Shown: in pieces, positions 24,750 through 35,419 of the stretch
How the letters are laid out: every line of letters starts with the position of its first letter
How positions within the stretch are numbered: the stretch's first letter is position 1
Source of the DNA: Macrophomina tecta
Taxonomy: Eukaryota > Ascomycota > Dothideomycetes > Botryosphaeriales > Botryosphaeriaceae
NCBI GenBank assembly: GCA_024180945.1
Contig: JAKSGN010000002.1
Location: forward strand, 2,604,001-2,668,000
Direction of reading: 5' to 3'
DNA length: 64,000 nt
The notes under the pieces: model-generated
Seen by the model: the letters and a program-made list of their open reading frames with translations, nothing else
Database searches by the model: none
What the model was told of the DNA's origin: nothing
Made by a program: the position numbers and the translations under genes

Positions 24750-26563
24750 TTGCTAATTGGGAGTTCCGAGTCCTGATACCGGATCATCTGGAAACAAGAC
24801 AACGCAGGAGCAAGGTAAATCCTTGCCCATCCTTTGGTCGAGAATGTCGCTCTTGAGCGCAGCAGACCGGAGCCAAAGCACCAAGGCTGCCTCGAGCTCG
24901 AAGCCATCTGCCTTCCAGCAATCCTGCACCCCACTCAACCCATAATCGCGTCTCAGGGCCCCGTATATCCAGTCAAGCTTGGCGGGCGGGCCCTCGGAGT
25001 CGTCATCTCGGCTGACAACGGACTCGCTACATGGAAGCATCCAGCGGATTGTGCTCGCATCTCCCCAGCCGGCGTCAAGAATACAGGCGCTGTAAATCGA
25101 GGCCATAAAACCTTCGATGTCCTTTGCCAAGTATGAGGCTTATTTTCGTGAAGTGATCACGCTTGTTTGCCAGGAGTTGTAACCACCGGGACCCCCCAAC
25201 AGATTGTGCGCCTGTGGGGCATTTCAGTGGGACTCATTAGGAGAAAGCTTTCTGGATTCGAGATTTCGGGTTTATGGAAGATGCATCGATCATGCACTGC
25301 GTTGGATCTCTGGCCCGTTGGTCGAACGATCCTTTGGGGAGAACCAATAACTTACCACGTCCATGGTGCTTTCTGCCCCTTTCGAGAATCCCTGTTTCAA
25401 TACACCATTTCTATGCTTATTTAATCCAGTTCACAAGCTTCGCAAATGACTGAAGGCTTTTGTCGCTTGTTGTCCTCTAGGCGTTGCGTGAGCAGCAATG
25501 CCAGATTATAGACATGACGACAAAGTAAACCACAAGAACAACCAAATGAGGAGCACGAAGGCCACGGAATTGCAGGGCGAACCCTATTTGCGGTCCAGCC
25601 CAAAAGAGGATTTTGCTGGCCATCGCTTTCCCAGAACGTAGTGCATTGTTCCATTGCACAGCCTGGTGCCTCAAAATATGCGAATGAAGGTAGTTGCCGT
25701 AACAAATAATCTGACCTCCGGGCCGGATGCAACGGAGATATCGACTTGCCCTTTACGTTGGAAGACACTCTCTCCTGGATTCCTTTCCAAAATGGCTGCC
25801 CATAGACCAACATCGCAGCATAGGATGATGGTTCCAATGAAGGCGAATAAAACTGCCAATGCAGAGATTTGCGGATCATCTTTCCAGAAAATATCTAGAC
25901 AGACATACGTCGTTAGGATTGCAAAACCCAGAATTCTAATCTTTAGGAACATTCCCATATCAGCGGCATGATAGGATCAGTAGCGAGGCTAACGTTTTGA
26001 TCCGCTTTTTCAGAGAGAAAGAGAGAGAGGTTTGGACGTGTCGCTAAGGCGAAACCTCCTATGGCCAAATCGCAATTTGCGTCGTCTAAGAGGAGTATGT
26101 CTCACTCTCTGTGCAGTTTGAGCTTCCAATCGAACTCAAAGGCCCTCCGAATTATATAAACCCCGGCTGTCTTCTGTTCTCGATCTACGGGAGACGCGAC
26201 TATCGAGGGGTCACACACAATTTCGAAAACATTCGGCTGTCCAAGACCCCGGACTATGCTTCCATGGTTGTAAAGCTAACAGACGTCGCTCCCTGTGGAT
26301 GAGAAAAGCTCCACTTCGGTATAGTCCCTTCTTTCTTGTGCGTGCGCAATGTAAGCGCGCGGTGACGGCCGTCCCGCGACACGAAGTGTAGATACAAGAG
26401 CTGTGAGTACGTCGATAGGTGCGATTGAGAAGGTACCGATTTTGACAAAGGTGAATGCCTCACCAAGGCACCAAATGGTGAGTTGTTCTCCGAACAGCGA
26501 CAATAAGGGGGCCAAGTCGGCAGCGACGTTGTTGGCAAAATTCTGCCACTAATCAACAGACAT
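24750..26563 (-). pseudogene. Decayed gene for a large multi-span membrane protein (uncharacterised fungal family)
   Basis: Reading leftward from the ATG at 26563, the frame runs MSVD, then TAG (26549-26551), then WQNFANNVAADLAPLLSLF, continues to TAG (26276-26278) between SSTGSDVC and LYNHGSIV, and meets TGA at 26102-26104. Further left, matching pieces lie in different frames: a membrane segment LFAFIGTIILCCDVGLW (about 25,830), another containing GFALQFRGLRAPHL (about 25,560), and ADGFELEAALVLWLRS (about 24,860). The order and the motifs DLAPLLxLFGEQ, ELxSST, LQFxGLRAxH and ELEAALxLWL fit, from memory, a large uncharacterised membrane-protein family common in filamentous fungi. Introns could explain some frame changes and perhaps the third stop, but not the first two stops. 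Either stop could arise by C-to-T change of CAG, as RIP would produce. Confidence 0.72.
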
Positions 26564-27963
26564 GGCCGGATGGTATGACGGTGACTGCACTGAATCGTCC
26601 CCGCGTTTGGAAGAGGCTGTGAGGACTAAGTCTGCTTGAGTAATCATGTTAATTTGTGCAAGAGGAAGACATAGCTTACAGGGCTTGCTCACTCCACCCC
26701 ATCAGAGATGTTTCTGCATGAGATACTACAATAACGAACGTTTGACGAATGGTGTATGCGTTTTGCTCCTTGCCTGCATTGCTGCATATACTGTGTGTAT
26801 ATCTGTAATCCACGATGCAGCTGCTTTACGGCTTTCCACCTTGGGGGCGGACGCGACGCTTAACCCGACAGCCCCAGATCTAGAACTGGATGTAGAGTTT
26901 TGCAGCAAATCGTACGATGAAAAGCGAGGAGCATGCAGATAGCATCTTCAGCCTAGTTTTGACGCCCTGAAAACTGTAAAGCAGCTGTAATAGAACATCA
27001 GCCACCTCTGGATCGAGATTATGAATTGCCGCGAAATAGCAGAAACAGTATGGTCAAATAAACGCGCACCAAAAAGCGGCTGTGTATACCCTTGACAACC
27101 GTGTCCGCAGGAAGCTCACACACAAAATCCGCGCGTGGCATAAAAGCTCCGTGCAGCCAAATTAGTCTAAATGTACAGATTCCGTCAAGACACGTTCCGT
27201 TCGATGGATGGATGCGTACCGCGCCCCGTAGCGCTCTACTCATTGATAGGTACCTGTGTACTTAGCTCATCTCCATCGCACGTGCCCTCTTCTCGTCAGT
27301 TCAAGAATCGCAAGTGTCATCTACAGCGTATTCTCTGCTAGCCTCGAGCGATGCGAAGGCCAAGCAGGCCGCCATTTCGCCGATAGGGCCGCCGTACATC
27401 TCTCAGTCGGGCACATGCCTAAACAAGACAAGGTGGTCAGCCAAGCAACTCCCTGACGAGCCAAAAAATAGGCACAAATGTACGTAAGTATGTACATACC
27501 TACGATCCACCGAATACACCATCAGGCACACCGCCGAGTCTCGCCAGCACCGCCACGCAAAACCCTTCCACACCAACTCCTCGAGGCAACTTGACCTGCT
27601 CTGCATTGGCAAGTCCGACAAACCTCGATCGCATTGAGCAAAGGCCAGACACCCGGCCACAGCCTGAAGCGATGATGGTGCCTCCAACGAAATTACCCAC
27701 CCTATAACACCCCACCCCTACCCATATAATCTGCCCTAAACAGCAAAATTCCCGAGACAGCCAAGGACGAACCTCCGGCATAGCTATGAAACACACAACA
27801 ACGGACGAAAGCAAAAAGCATGCTTCGCCGCCGGGGTTGACGTCAGGCGAATTAAGGACGTCTGGAGTGGACAGTGCGTCGTTCCGTCCGTCCTCGAGTG
27901 GAGAGTAACGGTAGCCGAACGGAGAACGCCTGATGATTATTGCTACTACCTCATCGCACCGAC

Positions 27964-27994
<31 letters not shown>

Positions 27995-28916
27995 CGAACA
28001 GGTTCCCTATGATTCCAAGCAAAATGAGGTGGGCCATTGGCGAAACAGCAGCCTGAACACTGTTGGATGGTACTCGTAAAAGCCCGGTTAATCAGTCGTG
28101 CGGCGTTTTCAACAATGGTCAACAATGGGAAACAAGGAGGAGGCCCATGCCTAAAGTAGCACAACGGATGACGAGGATAAAGAGAAGGAAAGAGTTTTTG
28201 ATCATGCTGATACGCTTCTTTCTATGTGCGGCCATTCGCTTCGTAGTATTTTTCCACCATTGGCCACCTCTGGTGGTTACAACTGCCCTCCCACTCGCTA
28301 CTAGGTTCCGCTTTTTCTTTCCCTGTTCACAAGGAGAGGAAAGGCAGAACTACAATGAAAAAGAAATGAGATCAGACCATCCACAGAATACCAATGGCCA
28401 AGCAACCTAGACAAGAAATAGCTGAGGTCGTGGGACCGGTAATTGTAGACGATGTGTGTATAATGTGTATGTGATGTGAGCGATTTTGTGGGGGGTTTTT
28501 TTTGTGAGCGAGAAATAAACGTCTGTATCGGCGGGCAGCATTAAGTAAGGCGTAGAAGTCGCAGAAAATAAAAGATAATATGAGGGTAACGAGCAGCTCG
28601 AAAACTGGAAGAACGAGTAAAAGAGCAGTAATACAATCGATATCTGACTCTCGAACAATCCTACCAGCAGAATAAAAACAACTGACAAGGGAATGACACG
28701 AATGTGGTATGCGCCTTTTATGATGGTTCGAGGAACTGTGACAGCTCATGCACAAATCGACTTTGGAGCGACCGAAAGGCAGCTCTTCCCTCCAAAAACA
28801 TGGAATCGAACAGAAGGGATATAACGCCGTAAACCCGCGACAGGGGTGGGTAATAGAGACAGATAGTCGTAGAAAGCAACAACGAACAGAATCGACGGAA
28901 AAAAGGGTATCACAGA
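26564..28916. other. Spacer between the pseudogene and the Ser-rich surface protein gene
   Basis: About 2.35 kb, more AT-rich than the flanks. Several short frames contain hydrophobic stretches (for example 26646-26942 plus and 27500-27814 minus), but none belongs to a family I recognise. They could be further remnants of decayed membrane-protein genes. The right end, 28.2-28.9 kb, is probably the 3' untranslated region of the next gene. A 27-T run is annotated separately. Confidence 0.45.
27967..27993. repeat. Poly(T) tract, 27 nt
   Basis: The longest homopolymer in the window: 27 T without interruption. On the minus strand it reads as poly(A), so it could be the tail of an old retrocopy, or simply slippage. 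No reading frame of a mobile element abuts it. Confidence 0.9.
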
Positions 28917-30385
28917 TCAGAAGTTTTGCGCAATGCCCGAGTTGCCCTGGGGCGGGTAGTGCGCCGGATTTTCGATCCGTGTGTTCCGCCTAGCTGCCAC
29001 ATTCTGCACGACCGGCTGTCCGTCATAGTGCGGGTTGTATGCGTGGTAGTAGCCATTGTCGGCATAGTAATCTTGCGGGTTGTTCGCCTGCATGTGCCCG
29101 TTGTCCGAGCTGTCGGAACGGCCCGCGCCGGAGTAGGACGAGGAGGCATTGGAAGGTCCCCGGTGAATGTCTGACTGCCTGTTGTTGCTGGCGGTAACTG
29201 GTCCTTGACCAAGGGCGCCAATGCCTTCCGAATCCAGAGTCTCTCTGCGGTTATGCATCAATGGCTCCGAGGAATCAGCTGCGCTAGGGTTCGTGGGCGA
29301 GCCAGGGCTGTGGTAGCCTCCGGGTTGACTGCCGCTGTCCGAAAACGCCGTCAAACCGCCGGAAATGGTTGTAGAAGCCTTGCGGTTGGACGCGTTGGTG
29401 GTGTTGCCCCAGCCACGGTATCCGCTAGAGTCCTCCGCCATTTCCGAGCCGCCAAAGCCACCAACAGCCGGGAGCGTCGGATCATGGTTGGGGTTAAAAC
29501 CGTATTCCTCGACTTCCTTCCTCCGATCCTCCTCGGCAGCCTTCCTCTGCTTGCGCTTCCTCCAGAAGAAGATACCTGCCGCGACAAGTAACGCGACAAC
29601 GACGACCGGAACAACAACAGCCACGGCAGTCTTTCCACCCGTTGAAAGTCCACCGCTGCTACCAGAATCTGAACTGCCGTTTGACTGGAGTGACGCCCCC
29701 TCGGAATTGGTTGCGGCGGCAGAATCGCTGCCGGATGTGCCGGTGGGATCAGAAACGCTGGTGGCAGTAACGGTAATGATGACAGCGCTGGCACTAGCAC
29801 CGGTGCCGGTGGCTGACTGAGTGACCACGGAGGTGTAGACGGTGGTGCTGGGCTGTCGCGATGTGGTACGAGTGGACGATGTGTTGGAAGTTTCGGTGGT
29901 CTCCGCGGTTGAAGTTGTCTGTGCTGCTGCAGTGCTAGAGGTTGTTGCTGCAGGTGCAGAGGTGGTTGGTGCGGTTGAGGTTGGGGCTTCGGATGTGGTG
30001 GTGGAAGGGGCCGTGGAGCTCGTCTCAGGAGCAGACGAGGTCGCGGCAGAGGAAGTCTGCGCCTCTGATGAGGAGGGAACTACGGAAGACGAGGGTGCGG
30101 AAGACGGGGGGGCAGAAGACGAGGGGGCAGAAGACGAGGGGGCAGAAGACGAGGGGGCGGACGAGGAGGGTGCGGAGGAAGAGGGTGCGGAGGAACTGAC
30201 CGCCGACGACGACGGGGCAACGGACGACGCGACAGACGAGACGATGGACGAGATGGCGGAGGAGGCCGCCGAGATGGCGGAAGTCGAATCGACGACTTGA
30301 GGAGTCGCTGGGTTAGCTGAGGGGGATGAGCAGCTGCAAAACCAAAAAGTGGGATAGGGCGCGACTCACGGGTTGAATTGGACAT
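28917..30385 (-). CDS. Ser/Thr-rich single-span surface protein (Mid2/Wsc-like architecture)
   Basis: A 16-nt first exon (30370-30385, MSNST) and a long second exon (28917-30316) give 471 residues. The N-terminal half is a Ser/Ala/Pro/Thr-rich stalk with seven 15-bp repeat units (30085-30189). Next come a Gly/Ser linker, one membrane span (TAVAVVVPVVVVALLVAAGI) and a strongly basic stop-transfer FFWRKRKQRK. The cytosolic tail of about 200 residues is Asn/Ser/Gly/Tyr-rich with PxxP-like motifs. This matches the architecture of fungal wall-stress sensors (heavily O-mannosylated ectodomain, short signalling tail), but no cysteine-rich WSC domain is present. No N-terminal signal peptide is visible with this start, so an earlier exon may have been missed. 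The role as a wall sensor is inferred from shape only. Confidence 0.75.
30085..30189. repeat. Seven-unit 15-bp coding minisatellite
   Basis: Seven near-identical units with plus-strand consensus GAAGACGAGGGGGCA (minus strand coding Ser/Ala/Pro pentapeptides) lie inside the stalk of the Ser-rich surface protein. Units 3 and 4 are identical and units 6-7 are diverged. Unit length is a multiple of three, so copy-number changes keep the frame. Confidence 0.9.
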
Positions 30386-32599
30386 GGCGGGCAGGACTCA
30401 GGCCGGACGAGGGAGGGAGGAGAGTCGCCGCCTGGTACGGGGGAGGGAGTCGATGCAGCTCACGGCCTTGCAGGTCGTATGCGCATGAAGAATGGAATGA
30501 AGGGGTGGAGGAGAATTCAGTATGTACACGAAGAAAGGAGGACCGGTGCGTGTGCGGTCGGGAGACAGTGGAGGAGGTGTCGACGACTGCGCTGGCCGGC
30601 GAGGGCTGCAGGCCTTGGGCTGGGCTGGACGCGACGGGGGAGGCGTTCAGGCTTGGGTGTGCCGGGAAGAGGGCGTGGGTGGGCGGACGGGTGAGAGCGA
30701 CTAGACGGCCAGAGGCGCCTGTTTCGCGACGACGGCGTTATGCTAAATCGGGCGACCGGCAATTTTGCAGGCTGCTAAACGATATGCACGGCGAGGGTGC
30801 TGGCCCGACCTGGAGAGCGGCGGTTGGTGTGGGCGGGATGGCAGAGGGCGACAAGGTGCAGCGGGGGAGCGAGGGCTGGGATAAGTACATGCGCGCGCAG
30901 CCTTCCTGCGGTCGCTTTCAGCACGCGCTGACACTGTGTCGTGAGCCAGCTGCAGCGTCGCGTTTGCTGCCAAGGCATTCCTTGATTCGCCGGCGATAGA
31001 TCTCCTGGCTAGCTCGGTAGCGCCAGCGCTGGAGGCTGAGGGCGACGGAAAACTGCGATCAGCGCCCTGGGCCGTCGCCGCGATGCTGCGCTGTCCCGTC
31101 GCGCGCTCTTCCTGTCGATGCATGCTCGCCGCGGCTGGCCTGAGGCGCTGGCAATGCCGCTGCTACTCGTGCGCCGCAAGTCGACGCGGTCGCAATTTCG
31201 CTTCTCCGCACGTGAGGCAGCGCTGCTGCTGCTGCGATCGCACAGGGAAGGCCGCCCGCCCGCCGGCGCTCCCGCTGCAGCTCGCTGAACGTCCGGCATT
31301 GGCCACTCCATATTTGGATGATACAATACGAAGCTGCCGGGTTGCAGATGCTACTCTGCGCACACTGCGACGCCCATAACTTCGTAAAGGCTGCCTTCAC
31401 TCCGCCTCCGCCAGTCATCCGCGCCCGAGACGGCAGGCATGGCGAGACGACTCCGCACCAAGCCCTGCCCGCGACACCGACCCCAACGGCCCTCCGCCGC
31501 CGCGCAGACAGCCCTCTGGCCGCTGACGTGCGCCGACCCATCGACGCGCCGCTCACTGGAGCCCGCGCACGGCTGTCGGCCACACTAGGTGGAGAGAGGT
31601 GGGATCAGCTTATCCACCCTCGGCACCAATCGCCAGCCCTAGGAGATCAAGTCTATTGGAAAGGCAGGTCGGTGCGCAGCCCTCTCCACACCCATTTCAC
31701 CGCGCCCGTACCCGTTCGCACAATTCGGAGAGGACAGAGAGGGAAAATACGATCGTGCCTTCACATGGGCCATTTCCAGCTCGTACAAACGCATTTGCCT
31801 CCAGCACACCACGGTGCTGCAGCGTCGAGTTGACTCCCCAGAAAATCGCGAGAGGGTCCCTCGGTTGGGAACAGCCACGCGTCGATCTTGCTGTCGCTTT
31901 CTTGCGCCATCCACCTGTTCGCCGCCAGCGCGCCTGCAACGGCGGCCGAACTCCTCGACCCATCCCAGCCATCAGGTCAATGTTGGGAAGGGGAAAATGA
32001 CAGCTGCCCATGCCCATCCTTGCGCGTTTTTGATCAGGTGGTTTAGCACCCGGTAGCGAGTTATGGGCTTGCGGATCCTCCACGCCGCACCGGGCAATGC
32101 GGGCTGATGGTTTAGCGACTACTGTACCTTCGCTTTCCCTCCCCGCGTTGAAGTGGGAACAACAGACGCGGTCTCGACGGCGCCACCGCCATTGTCATCG
32201 CGCGGCCATCCTTACTTCGCCGTGCGGGGTATCCCATGCCCATACTTTTCGTTCCGGGTTGTGCCCCGGACCGCATGTCAAGCTCATTAAAGGGTGCTGA
32301 AATTGCTTTCCGCGTCTCCGCTGCCGTTAAGCTTTTGAAATGCCTGAAATCTGTGGCTTCACGGTGGCTCAGTCACTGCGCCCGCGTGTATAACAAACGT
32401 TATATTCATTTATTAGAGGTCCAAAGTCATTAGAAAAATGCAGCGATCGTCAATACTTTGCTCATCAATTTCATCGCGTTCGTCGATCCGTGACTGTTTG
32501 CAGCCGGTCTCTCCAAACCTCCTCAATCCCTTGACATCTCTGGTCAAGGGAAGCAAGGGAGCGCGAAAAAACCGTCACCCATTTTCGCCTCTCAATAGT
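30386..32599. other. Intergenic spacer, no supportable gene
   Basis: About 2.2 kb, GC-rich to about 32.2 kb, with overlapping frames on both strands (31318-31833 plus being the longest) and no domains. The left part is the promoter side of the Ser-rich protein gene. The right part is the 3' flank of the Tudor-protein gene, where an AT-richer stretch near 32.4 kb may hold its 3' end. Confidence 0.5.
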
Positions 32600-33805
32600 T
32601 CACTCCTTCGACAAGTTGTTCAGCGTTCCCGGGTTGTGGGCGACGGGCTTGCCTCGCTGGTCGGTAAAGAGTACCTGCGCGCGAAGGTGTAGACATGCAT
32701 GTCAGCGACCATTGGTTAGACATGACAGGAAACGCATGAGTTTCAACCCGCCTCGGGGCTCATCAGGCCTCCCACGCGCGGCTCAAGAAGCGAAGCTGAT
32801 GAGCAGGGGCGGCCGGACAAGCTCCCATGCAGGAGGAAAGGGTCCTCTCGCGCATTAAGGGAAAAGGCATGGCAGAGGGAGGAAGCAAAGCAAGTGTTCT
32901 GCCTTTTCCCTTAACAGCATCGCCGCCCTGCGATACCTTCACACGGCCGTTGAAGTAGACCGATGAAGTGACGGAAAAAGAAAAAGAGGATTGCGTGCGC
33001 ATGTGAGTGCAACACCAACCACGCCGCCGTGGCTCTCTTACCTTGGGCGGATTCTTCACCCCAGCCTCGTCGGCCTCCTCTTGCGTGGTGACGACCTGCT
33101 CGACCTGCATGCCCATGCGCGGGTGGATACCCCTGAAAGTCAGCCAGCCCGCGCCTTTTTTTTTTTTTTTTTTTGGTTTCAGAACACAGCTGTCCCGGGA
33201 GAGCCTCAGGTTTCACCAAAGACAAAGGAAAAAAAAAAAAAAAAACGCGGAGCAAGTGTCGGTGAGACAGGATGAGGGGCCGAAATGGAAAGAAGGCGTG
33301 GCATTGGCGCGACGCGGCATTCGCCCGAAAAGGAAATTTCTTGAGGACAATGGGGAATGAGAGAGGTGCCACAGGCGCTTGCGCCACCGAATTAAAGTGA
33401 CCGCCTGGCTGGCGGATGCGGAGAAGCGAAACGAGAAAGAAAAAGTGACGGCGTTGGCGCGTGTGCGTACGCGCGATTCTGCTGGTGAGGCAGAACCTGA
33501 GGCAGCAGCGGACGTTTTCACATTGGCGCCACCGCCGGATGATGGTGGAAGTGGTGCCGACGAAACGTAGGAGAAACGCACGTGAAGACGCCGGGTGCAA
33601 GCCGCGGTGAAGAAACCGCGGAGCGGGAAGAGGAAAAAAGGGGTAGAGAGCAAGCAGTTGGAAAGAGAGGGTGGATGCAGAGAAGGCTTACCTCTCCCTC
33701 GTGTCGTCCACCTCTGATCTTCGTATAGACGTGATCGCCGTCCTCGATGGGCTGACCTTCCTTGGAGGTGACCGCCTGCTGGTTCTTGTTGCTCTCGCCT
33801 GCCAT
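32600..33805 (-). CDS. Hypervirulence-associated (HVA1) TUDOR-domain protein, DUF2945 type
   Basis: Three exons (33692-33805, 33042-33104, 32600-32674) join in frame to 83 residues. After a short polar start (MAGESNKNQQ) the protein shows the family core: IEDGDHVYTKIRGGRHEGE, then VTTQEEADEAGVKNPPK, then VLFTDQRGKPVAHNPG. This is, from memory, the small Tudor-like domain first noted in a Cryptococcus hypervirulence-associated protein and widespread in fungi and bacteria; its biochemical role is not settled. The Met at 33805 was chosen because homologues begin just before the core, although the frame is open further upstream. Both introns are unusually long for this genome (587 and 367 nt). 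Intron 1 holds a poly(T)/poly(A) pair. A frame-true protein despite long introns argues it is functional. Confidence 0.88.
33156..33245. repeat. Poly(T)-poly(A) inverted pair inside intron 1 of the Tudor gene
   Basis: A T19 run (33156-33174) and an A17 run (33229-33245) are separated by 54 bases. Being complementary, they could pair into a stem in the pre-mRNA or as a DNA cruciform. They lie wholly within intron 1, close to its acceptor in the direction of transcription. Confidence 0.8.
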
Positions 33806-34585
33806 CGTCTCGAATCGCGCTTGGGACTCGTCGATCTTTCGGGCGAATTCTCGGTGCGCTCGTTTTTTGAAGTTTGTGATCATCAAGCAATGCGAGTGAT
33901 TGTGGATTGCCAATGTTTGGCGGCGGAGACTGGTTGTTGACGTGGTCTTTAACATGGTTCGAAATGTGAGTTGTGACTTCATTATGTGTGCGATTTGTTG
34001 TATGTGTGACGTATGAATGATTGCGGCAGGGATTTGCTGGGAACAGACTGGTAGATGCACAAACGCCGGTCTGCGGCACAGAAACAATGCGAACACAACC
34101 TCACTCCATGCCATTGAAGTATTGGAAAATGATTTGTTCTGTTTTTGGGAGCCCCAATGCTATGTTGGGGTAAAGACACTACAATATTTACAGCGAATGA
34201 ACCAGCAAGGCCGGGCTTGCTGCAGGATGGGATTGAATGCCGTCTGCGCAGCGTATGATAATGTACGCGGCAGAAGCACTGTCAGTTCTTGATGCACCGC
34301 ACCCAGTCAACAGCCCGCCGGAAAAAGATCAAAGCGAGAAGTGAAGCCCGCCGGGTCTTGGACCAAAAATGCACCGTTTTCTCTCCCAAAGAGATACCCA
34401 ATGGGAAAATCCTGTGTTTTCGCCCAGAAACCAAACCGTGATTGTAAATGGTTCATAAATCATGAATGAGCGCAGGACTCGCCGCGCTAGGTGTCCGAAG
34501 ATGTTTCATTGTCCAGAGGGGAATAAATGTCGAAAGTGAAAATGCTGGACAGTAGCTTGACTGTTGTCGACGGAGCGAGACTTGC
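33806..34585. other. Intergenic spacer
   Basis: About 0.78 kb between the Tudor-protein start and the stop of the DPBB protein gene. It should hold the promoter of the former and the 3' untranslated region of the latter. An open frame extends the Tudor protein upstream to 34114, but it lacks family similarity and is treated as untranslated. Confidence 0.5.
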
Positions 34586-35419
34586 TTAACCCTCGAACCA
34601 CCACTTGCCGTTGGTGATGACACCAGCATCGGTCGAACCCATGATAAGCTTGAAGAGACCCTCACTCAGGTCCAGGCCACCGTCGCGGCAGCCAGGGCAC
34701 TTGTCACCAATGAAGGCAGGGAAAGTCTTGCCGTTCACTTCAATGGTGATCTTCTTGTTGCAATCCTGAGGGGTGTAGTTGTCAGAGGAGAGGGCGACGA
34801 CATTCTCGTTATCTCCATAAGTGGCACCGCAAGCGCTCATGCCGACGCTGGGGTTGTAGTACGTGATCCTCGAGGGACTGTAGGTTTCACCAGAGGCCGA
34901 AGAGCTACCAGAAGCAGTTTCAGCGGCGACAACAGCCGAGGAAGTCGATGAAGAGGTAGTCTCAGGAGCCGGGGGAGCGACATAAGTTGAGGGAGCAACA
35001 TAAGTCGAGGTGGGAGCCTCAGTGGTAGTCGGGGCCGGAGGCGGAGTGTAGGTCGAAGATGGAGTCTCCGTGGTGGTGGGGGCTGGAGGAGGGGTGTAGA
35101 CGGAGCTGGAAGAAGGCGTCTCAGTGGTAGCAGGAGCCTCTTCAGTGGTCGTGGGCTCTGGAGCCGCCTCAGTAGTCGTGGGCTCCGGAGCCGGAGTGTA
35201 GACGGGTGCCTCCTCCGTGGTAGTCGGGGCGGTGGTGGCTGGCATATCCTCAGCGTCAACCCACACGGTGGTGGTCTGAACAACGGTCTCAACGACCTCG
35301 GCGATCTCGGTGACCCAGACGAGATCACGCTTGGCCTTGTGGGGCTGCTGGTGGTGCTTGTGAGGAGCAGCAACGGCAAGGCCGAGCAGGGAGAGAGCAA
35401 CGATTCCGGTGGCCTTCAT
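34586..35419 (-). CDS. Secreted double-psi-beta-barrel protein (RlpA/expansin-like)
   Basis: One exon of 277 residues. Residues 1-17 (MKATGIVALSLLGLAVA) are a signal peptide, and KR at 30-31 is a likely Kex2 site. Residues of about 55-175 are a Pro/Thr/Ser-rich linker with repeated APTTTE-like units, probably O-glycosylated. The C-terminal 95 or so residues form a compact domain containing ITYYNPSVGMSACGATY, ALSSDNYTPQDC and GDKCPGCRDGGLDLSEGLF. This is the pattern of the double-psi beta-barrel seen in RlpA-like, barwin/expansin-like and riboflavin aldehyde-forming-enzyme-like fungal proteins. The conserved Asp in DLSEGLF is present. Family members are extracellular and act at or bind to polysaccharides; the exact substrate is unknown. 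Five cysteines are visible after the signal. Confidence 0.88.
   Translation of the reverse strand: MKATGIVALSLLGLAVAAPHKHHQQPHKAKRDLVWVTEIAEVVETVVQTTTVWVDAEDMPATTAPTTTEEAPVYTPAPEPTTTEAAPEPTTTEEAPATTETPSSSSVYTPPPAPTTTETPSSTYTPPPAPTTTEAPTSTYVAPSTYVAPPAPETTSSSTSSAVVAAETASGSSSASGETYSPSRITYYNPSVGMSACGATYGDNENVVALSSDNYTPQDCNKKITIEVNGKTFPAFIGDKCPGCRDGGLDLSEGLFKLIMGSTDAGVITNGKWWFEG

Noticed and set aside
27967..27993. T27 run considered as the tail of a retrotransposon
   Set aside because: No reverse-transcriptase or other element frame and no target-site duplication seen next to it.
30085..30189. Regular repeat considered as a CRISPR-like array
   Set aside because: Units are directly adjacent 15-mers without spacers, in frame inside a eukaryotic gene; a minisatellite.
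29842..30300. 152-codon plus frame rich in Glu/Asp/Val
   Set aside because: Antisense shadow of the Ser/Ala/Pro stalk, including the minisatellite.
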